This document shows, piece by piece, positions 60,496-64,000 of a stretch of DNA of 64,000 bases. Each line of letters starts with the position of its first letter. The first letter of the stretch is position 1. The position numbers and the translations under genes were made by a program. Source of the DNA: Candidatus Didemnitutus sp. (GTDB lineage: Bacteria > Verrucomicrobiota > Verrucomicrobiia > Opitutales > Opitutaceae). Under the pieces are notes generated by a model, which saw only the letters and a list, made by a program, of their open reading frames with translations, had not been told where the DNA came from and did not search any database. The stretch is taken from assembly GCA_019634575.1 (NCBI GenBank), contig JAHCAY010000004.1, positions 102,001 through 166,000 on the forward strand, written 5' to 3'.

Positions 60496-61438
60496 AGCCG
60501 CTGTAGTCGAGCAGGCGGACCGCGCCGGACGGCATGTTCTCCTTCTTGGCGAACACGCCGATCTGCGTGAGGCGGACGCGAGGGAAGCGTTTCTTCCACG
60601 CCGCCTCGAATTTCCCCTGGTCGGCGCGGTAGCACATGACGATGAGGAGTTCGTAATCCTCGCCGTCGCCGAGCGCGTGGAAGAGCGGAGTTTGCTTCGT
60701 CTGCGTGGCGCACTTCCGCGCGGCGGCGCTGATCGGCACGGAAGGTTCGCAGATGGCCGCCGCGAGACCATCGGGAGTGAGCGAATCGAGATCCTTGGCG
60801 AGGCCGTCACTCACGTCCATCATCGCGCAGACTTCGGCGCGACGCGCGAGCCACGCGCCCTCCGCCAGTCGCGGCGTGAACTTGTAGTGATGACCGAGCA
60901 GCGAGCCGCCGAGGCTGCCGGTGACGTAGATGCGATCGCCGGGTAGGGCGCCGCCGCGTGTGACGACGCGCTTTCCCGCAGCTTCGCCGTGCAGCGTCAG
61001 GAATGCGCCGAAAAATCCCGCCGGCCCCTGCGTGATGTCGCCGCCGACGATCTTGACCTTGAACTGCCGCGCGGTGGCGGCGATCCCGCGGTAAAATTCC
61101 CGCAGCCAGACGACGTTCGTGTCGGCGGCCAGCGCGAGCGAGAGCACGGCGGCCACCGGCCGTCCGCCCATGGCGGCGATGTCGCTGAGGTTGCGCTTGA
61201 GCAGCTTGGCGCCCACGGCGCGCGGGGGCACGGCGTCGTCGAAATGCTGGCCGTAGATCACCGGGTCGGTGGTGATCAGCATCTGCTTGCCGCTCGAGGG
61301 GACGACCGCGCAATCGTCGCCGATGCCGAATGGCGCCTTGGGCGAAGCGTCGCCGAGCCATTTGCGCAGCTCCACGATCAACCGTTGCTCGCCGAGAGCG
61401 ACGACGGATTCGGCGCGGAGCGGCGTGAAGAGTTTCAT
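60479..61438 (-). CDS. thiL: Thiamine-monophosphate kinase
   Basis: The 319-residue enzyme has FGIGDDCAVVPSSGKQMLITTDPVIYGQHFDDAVPPRAVGAKLLKRNLSDIAAMGGRPVAAVLSLAL, VKIVGGDITQGPAGFFGAFLTLHG, GDRIYVTGSLGGSLLGHHYKF, MMDVSDGLAKDLDSLT and GDGEDYELLIV. These hold the acidic Mg/ATP-binding residues of the PurM-like fold. It phosphorylates thiamine monophosphate to thiamine diphosphate. The ATG overlaps the stop of the upstream CPBP gene (ATGA), and the 3' end overlaps tsaE. The start at 61438 is chosen because the frame upstream is the antisense of the CPBP gene. Confidence 0.95.
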   Translation of the reverse strand: MKLFTPLRAESVVALGEQRLIVELRKWLGDASPKAPFGIGDDCAVVPSSGKQMLITTDPVIYGQHFDDAVPPRAVGAKLLKRNLSDIAAMGGRPVAAVLSLALAADTNVVWLREFYRGIAATARQFKVKIVGGDITQGPAGFFGAFLTLHGEAAGKRVVTRGGALPGDRIYVTGSLGGSLLGHHYKFTPRLAEGAWLARRAEVCAMMDVSDGLAKDLDSLTPDGLAAAICEPSVPISAAARKCATQTKQTPLFHALGDGEDYELLIVMCYRADQGKFEAAWKKRFPRVRLTQIGVFAKKENMPSGAVRLLDYSGYEHLR

Positions 61439-62292
61439 GTCTGCGGGAGACCGGAGAGGACGATAACCAGCGTGTTCAAGTTGAATAATCCGTGCGCGAT
61501 CATGGAGACGCGGATGTCGCCGGTGCGTTGGTAGGCGATCGCGAGTCCGACGCCGAGCACCGTCAGCGGAAGGAAGCCCGCCCAGTTGCCGTGCAGTGCG
61601 CCGAAGAGAACACCGCTCACGAGCAGCGCTGCCGCGCGGCCGAAACGTTGGCGGCAGAAGCGGAAAATCGCGCCGCGGAAAAGCAACTCCTCGTTTATCG
61701 GCACGAGCGCGCAGGCGACGAACATCATCGTGACGAGCAGCGGTTTCGACTGCGTCCGGGTGAAGATGGCGATCAGATCCTGCGGATCGGACGGCATGCC
61801 AAGCGCTTGCAGGATAAACGTCCAAGCCGCGCTGCAGAGCACGATCACCGGCATGATGATCGCAAACGCGGAGACGCCGTGGACGACAACTTTGGTGAGT
61901 GGCTCCCGACGCACGAGCGCGGTTGGAGGTGGCGGCGCGCCGTAGTCGTTGTGCAGAAATCGCCGACCGAGCCAGAAGAGCGGCCAGGCGAGCAGGCCGC
62001 TGCCATGGAGCGCGATGCCGTAGACGGCGAGTTGACGCGCTTCTTTCTCGGGCGAAGCCTTGATCCACGCGCCAAGAAATTGTTGCGCAATGCCCTGGCC
62101 GATTGTGCCGATCAGGAAAATCAGGAGAACGAGGAGAATAACTTCGAAGCCGCTGATTTCCCAATGGCCGAGGCGATTGCGGTCAAATGTTCGGGTGCGA
62201 ATCTCGGGCATGCCGAGCACGCGTGCGAGGAACAGCGCGCCGATCGCTGCCTCGACAATGATCACAAACTCTTGGTTGAGCGCGAAAGCCAT
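61435..62292 (-). CDS. CPBP-family intramembrane metalloprotease
   Basis: The 285-residue protein has about eight hydrophobic helices. The CPBP motifs are PINEELLFRGAIFRFCRQRFG (EExxxR), LLVSGVLFGALHGN (FxxxH) and MIAHGLFNLNTLVI (HxxxN), which hold the zinc-binding and catalytic residues of the Rce1-like/abortive-infection (Abi) family. Bacterial members process lipidated or membrane proteins and peptides, or are bacteriocin immunity factors. It heads the thiL-tsaE operon with a 4-bp overlap. No toxin gene is near. Confidence 0.9.
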   Translation of the reverse strand: MAFALNQEFVIIVEAAIGALFLARVLGMPEIRTRTFDRNRLGHWEISGFEVILLVLLIFLIGTIGQGIAQQFLGAWIKASPEKEARQLAVYGIALHGSGLLAWPLFWLGRRFLHNDYGAPPPPTALVRREPLTKVVVHGVSAFAIIMPVIVLCSAAWTFILQALGMPSDPQDLIAIFTRTQSKPLLVTMMFVACALVPINEELLFRGAIFRFCRQRFGRAAALLVSGVLFGALHGNWAGFLPLTVLGVGLAIAYQRTGDIRVSMIAHGLFNLNTLVIVLSGLPQT

Positions 62293-62349
62293 AACTTCGC
62301 CGACTCAAGCGGATTCGCGGGCCGTGGGAAGCCCCGAGTCGGGCGTGAC

Positions 62350-62922
62350 TCAGCGGGTTTTCGTCTTGGTCTTCCCGGCGGCTCCGGTGGGCTTCTTCTC
62401 ACCCGGCGGCTTCGGCTCCGGACTTTGCCAGACGCGCGTGAATTCGGAGGTGCACTCGGCGGCGATCCTTGCGTCGCGGAGCACGATCAGATTTTCCCAG
62501 TTGTTCGCCTTGGCGTTGTTGGTCCAGTTGTAGCTGCCGAGCATGACGGTGAGCCCGTCGCAGATGGCCATCTTCTCGTGCATGATGCCACGGCCTTTGC
62601 CGTAGCGATAGACGACGCGCTTCGGCCCGAGCGCTTCGACCATCTCGTCACTGAGGGAGTTTTTTTCCTCGCCCTGCGACTTGTCGAAGGCGATGCGCAC
62701 GTCGATGCCGCGTTTCGTGGCCGCGATCAGGGCGTTGGCGATCTCCTGGTCGGTGAACGAATACATGAGCAGGTAGATGCTTTTCCTGGCACTGTTGATC
62801 TCGCGCACGATGATGTTGGAGACCGGGTCGGAGCGGGAAAAATAGATCTGCGGATCGACGGCGTGGGCCGTGACCAACACGAGGCAAAGCAGGACACTCG
62901 CGAGGAGCGCGCGGATTTTCAT
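62350..62922 (-). CDS. Phospholipase D-like domain protein, exported
   Basis: With the start at 62922 the protein has 190 residues and a signal peptide MKIRALLASVLLCLVLVTAHA. A single PLD half-domain follows: SRKSIYLLMYSFTDQEIANALIAATKRGIDVRIAFDKSQGEE and the HKD motif IMHEKMAICDGLTVMLGSYNWTNNAKANNWENLIVL. A single-HKD protein of this size usually dimerises to form one active site (as in the Nuc nuclease). It may cut phosphodiesters in DNA or lipids. The basic C-terminus GEKKPTGAAGKTKTKTR could bind nucleic acid. The start at 63015 was rejected because the signal peptide begins at 62922. Confidence 0.88.
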   Translation of the reverse strand: MKIRALLASVLLCLVLVTAHAVDPQIYFSRSDPVSNIIVREINSARKSIYLLMYSFTDQEIANALIAATKRGIDVRIAFDKSQGEEKNSLSDEMVEALGPKRVVYRYGKGRGIMHEKMAICDGLTVMLGSYNWTNNAKANNWENLIVLRDARIAAECTSEFTRVWQSPEPKPPGEKKPTGAAGKTKTKTR

Positions 62923-63024
62923 GGGCCGAGAGGTGACGGCGCGGAGCAGAAACGAACTTCGCCAGGCTGTCGAAACAACAGTGCCGCGGTCGTGCCGCAT
63001 GAGCCATGCACTCACGCCAGTCGG

Positions 63025-63047
63025 ATTGTCACGTATTACGTGACAAT
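63025..63047. repeat. 23-bp palindrome with single-base centre
   Basis: Arms ATTGTCACGTA and TACGTGACAAT flank one T. The layout (11-base arm, one A/T, 11-base arm, ATTGT...TA) is the same as that of the two palindromes in the methyltransferase gene at 11773-11854. It lies in the gap between the PLD gene and pyrC. Confidence 0.7.
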
Positions 63048-63136
63048 TGCAGGCGGCGTTTTTGGGTGAAAACGCGCAGTGGAGAGCGCGACGGCGTTGG
63101 CGCGGGGGACGAACGGGCTCCGGTCTCTCCGGGCGG

Positions 63137-64000
63137 CTAGACTATGGCGCCGTCCGCGAAGACGATCTTGCCGCCGACGATCGTGGTCTTCACCCGGCCG
63201 GTGAGTTTCTTGCCATGCCACGGCGAATTGCGGCTCTTCGATTGGCCCTTCGTGGCGTCGTAGGTCCACTGCTCGGTCGGGTCGAAGAGGCAGACGTCGG
63301 CGTTGGCGCCTTCGGAGAGCGTGCCGGCGGGGAGTTTGAGGACGTTGGCGGCGCGGCGGGTCATTAGGTCGATGACGGAGGGGAGCTTGAAGCGCGCTTC
63401 GCCGACGAGGATGTCGAGTGTGACCGCGAGTGCGGTTTCGAGGCCGATGATACCGTTGGGCGCGTAGTCGAATTCGCGGTCCTTCTCGTCGGGCGAGTGC
63501 GGCGCGTGGTCGGTGCCGATGCAGTCGAGCGTGCCGTCCTTGAGGCCGGCGATGATGGCCTGCCGGTCCGCCTCGGTGCGGAGCGGCGGGTTCATCTTGA
63601 AATGCGTGTCGTAGGTCGCGAGCGCCTCGTCGGTGAGGGCAATGTGGTGCGGCGTGGCTTCGGCGGTGACGCGGACGCCATCCTTCTTCGCGCGGCGGAG
63701 CAACTCGACCGAGTAGGCCGAGCTGATGTGCTGCATGTGGATGTGCGCGTCGGTGTAGTGGGAGAGGATGATGTTGCGGGCGACGATGATGTCCTCGGCG
63801 GCGTGCGGCCAGCCCTTGAGGCCGAGGCGCGTCGAGACGGTGCCCTCGTTCATCACGGCCTTTTCGGTCAGCGAGTCGTCCTGGCAGTGGTCGAGCACGC
63901 AGAGATCGAACATCTTGGCGTATTCGACGGCGCGGCGCATGAGCTCGTTCGATTGGATGCAGAGGCCGTCGTCGGTGAGCGCGACAGCGCCATTGGCCTT
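63137..64000 (-). CDS. pyrC: Dihydroorotase, C-terminal part (cut by window edge)
   Basis: The reading frame is open from the window edge (ANGAVALTDDGLCIQSNELMRRAVEYAKMFDL) to the stop at 63137, 287 codons. It has HCQDDSLTEKAVMNEG, HIHMQHISSAYSVELLRRAKK, VTAEATPHHIALTDEAL (zinc His), KMNPPLRTEADRQAIIAGLKDGTLDCIGTDHAPH (catalytic Asp) and NGIIGLETALAV. These are the marks of type I dihydroorotase, which closes carbamoyl aspartate to dihydroorotate in pyrimidine synthesis. The N-terminal residues, including the first zinc HxH motif, lie outside the window. Confidence 0.93.
   Translation of the reverse strand, partial: KANGAVALTDDGLCIQSNELMRRAVEYAKMFDLCVLDHCQDDSLTEKAVMNEGTVSTRLGLKGWPHAAEDIIVARNIILSHYTDAHIHMQHISSAYSVELLRRAKKDGVRVTAEATPHHIALTDEALATYDTHFKMNPPLRTEADRQAIIAGLKDGTLDCIGTDHAPHSPDEKDREFDYAPNGIIGLETALAVTLDILVGEARFKLPSVIDLMTRRAANVLKLPAGTLSEGANADVCLFDPTEQWTYDATKGQSKSRNSPWHGKKLTGRVKTTIVGGKIVFADGAIV

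Noticed and set aside
61435..62292. A CPBP protease as part of an anti-phage or bacteriocin immunity system
   Set aside because: It is coupled to thiL and tsaE, and no toxin, bacteriocin or defence gene is adjacent.

Overview
The window looks like a stretch of chromosome from a GC-rich Gram-negative bacterium, most likely a verrucomicrobial member of or near the Opitutaceae. The evidence is three proteins with the C-terminal sorting signal VPEPSTYAAIFGALALGA followed by Arg-rich tails (PEP-CTERM), outer-membrane features (autotransporter barrel, exopolysaccharide barrel, many lipoproteins), and many GC-rich palindromic repeats between genes. The taxonomic call is an inference. No rRNA, tRNA, CRISPR array, phage or complete transposon was seen.

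Layout. 1-1.7 kb: a leftward group of an ArsR regulator, two AHSA1/SRPBCC proteins and the start of a DUF899 protein. 1.9-11.2 kb: mixed single genes (chemoreceptor, archaemetzincin, FKBP lipoprotein, SRPBCC protein, EEP hydrolase, acetyltransferase, GDSL autotransporter, thioredoxin-like protein, AraC/GyrI regulator). 11.3-19.2 kb: a leftward run of a SAM methyltransferase carrying an in-frame palindromic insertion, an RsmB/NSUN-type RNA methyltransferase, an S9 peptidase and dnaE. 19.4-27.3 kb: rpsU, a TIM-barrel isomerase, mutY, the adjacent pair rnhC and rnhB, a PAS histidine kinase, a TonB-like lipoprotein and a gltD-like oxidoreductase. 27.4-29.3 kb: two lipoproteins and a YdeI-family protein on the minus strand.

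29.4-36.9 kb is a probable exopolysaccharide block: an NtrC-type sigma-54 activator, an integral-membrane glycosyltransferase, an outer-membrane barrel, a Wzc-like chain-length protein/tyrosine kinase and a periplasmic binding protein. valS follows. 39.8-42.6 kb holds three PEP-CTERM genes, each preceded by the same inverted-repeat operator and -10 element and followed by near-identical terminators. They abut a divergent two-component pair (TPR histidine kinase and NarL-type regulator). gmd and fcl (GDP-fucose synthesis) come next, so surface glycan and surface protein functions dominate 29-48 kb.

47.6-58.8 kb: a large membrane pseudokinase, prfB with its programmed frameshift, an ATP-grasp-like protein of unknown role, and a 1882-residue SEL1/coiled-coil/LysM protein. 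58.8-64 kb: a tiny integrase-arm-like protein with a structured upstream region, an XRE-type regulator, the leftward tsaE-thiL-CPBP protease operon, a phospholipase D-like protein and a dihydroorotase cut by the window edge.

The most unusual features are palindromic repeats that have become coding sequence (methyltransferase at 11.8 kb, dnaE linker at 16.2 kb), the PEP-CTERM cassette triplet with a shared operator, the pseudokinase, and the giant coiled-coil protein. valS and the S9 peptidase each contain an internal segment of visibly different base composition.
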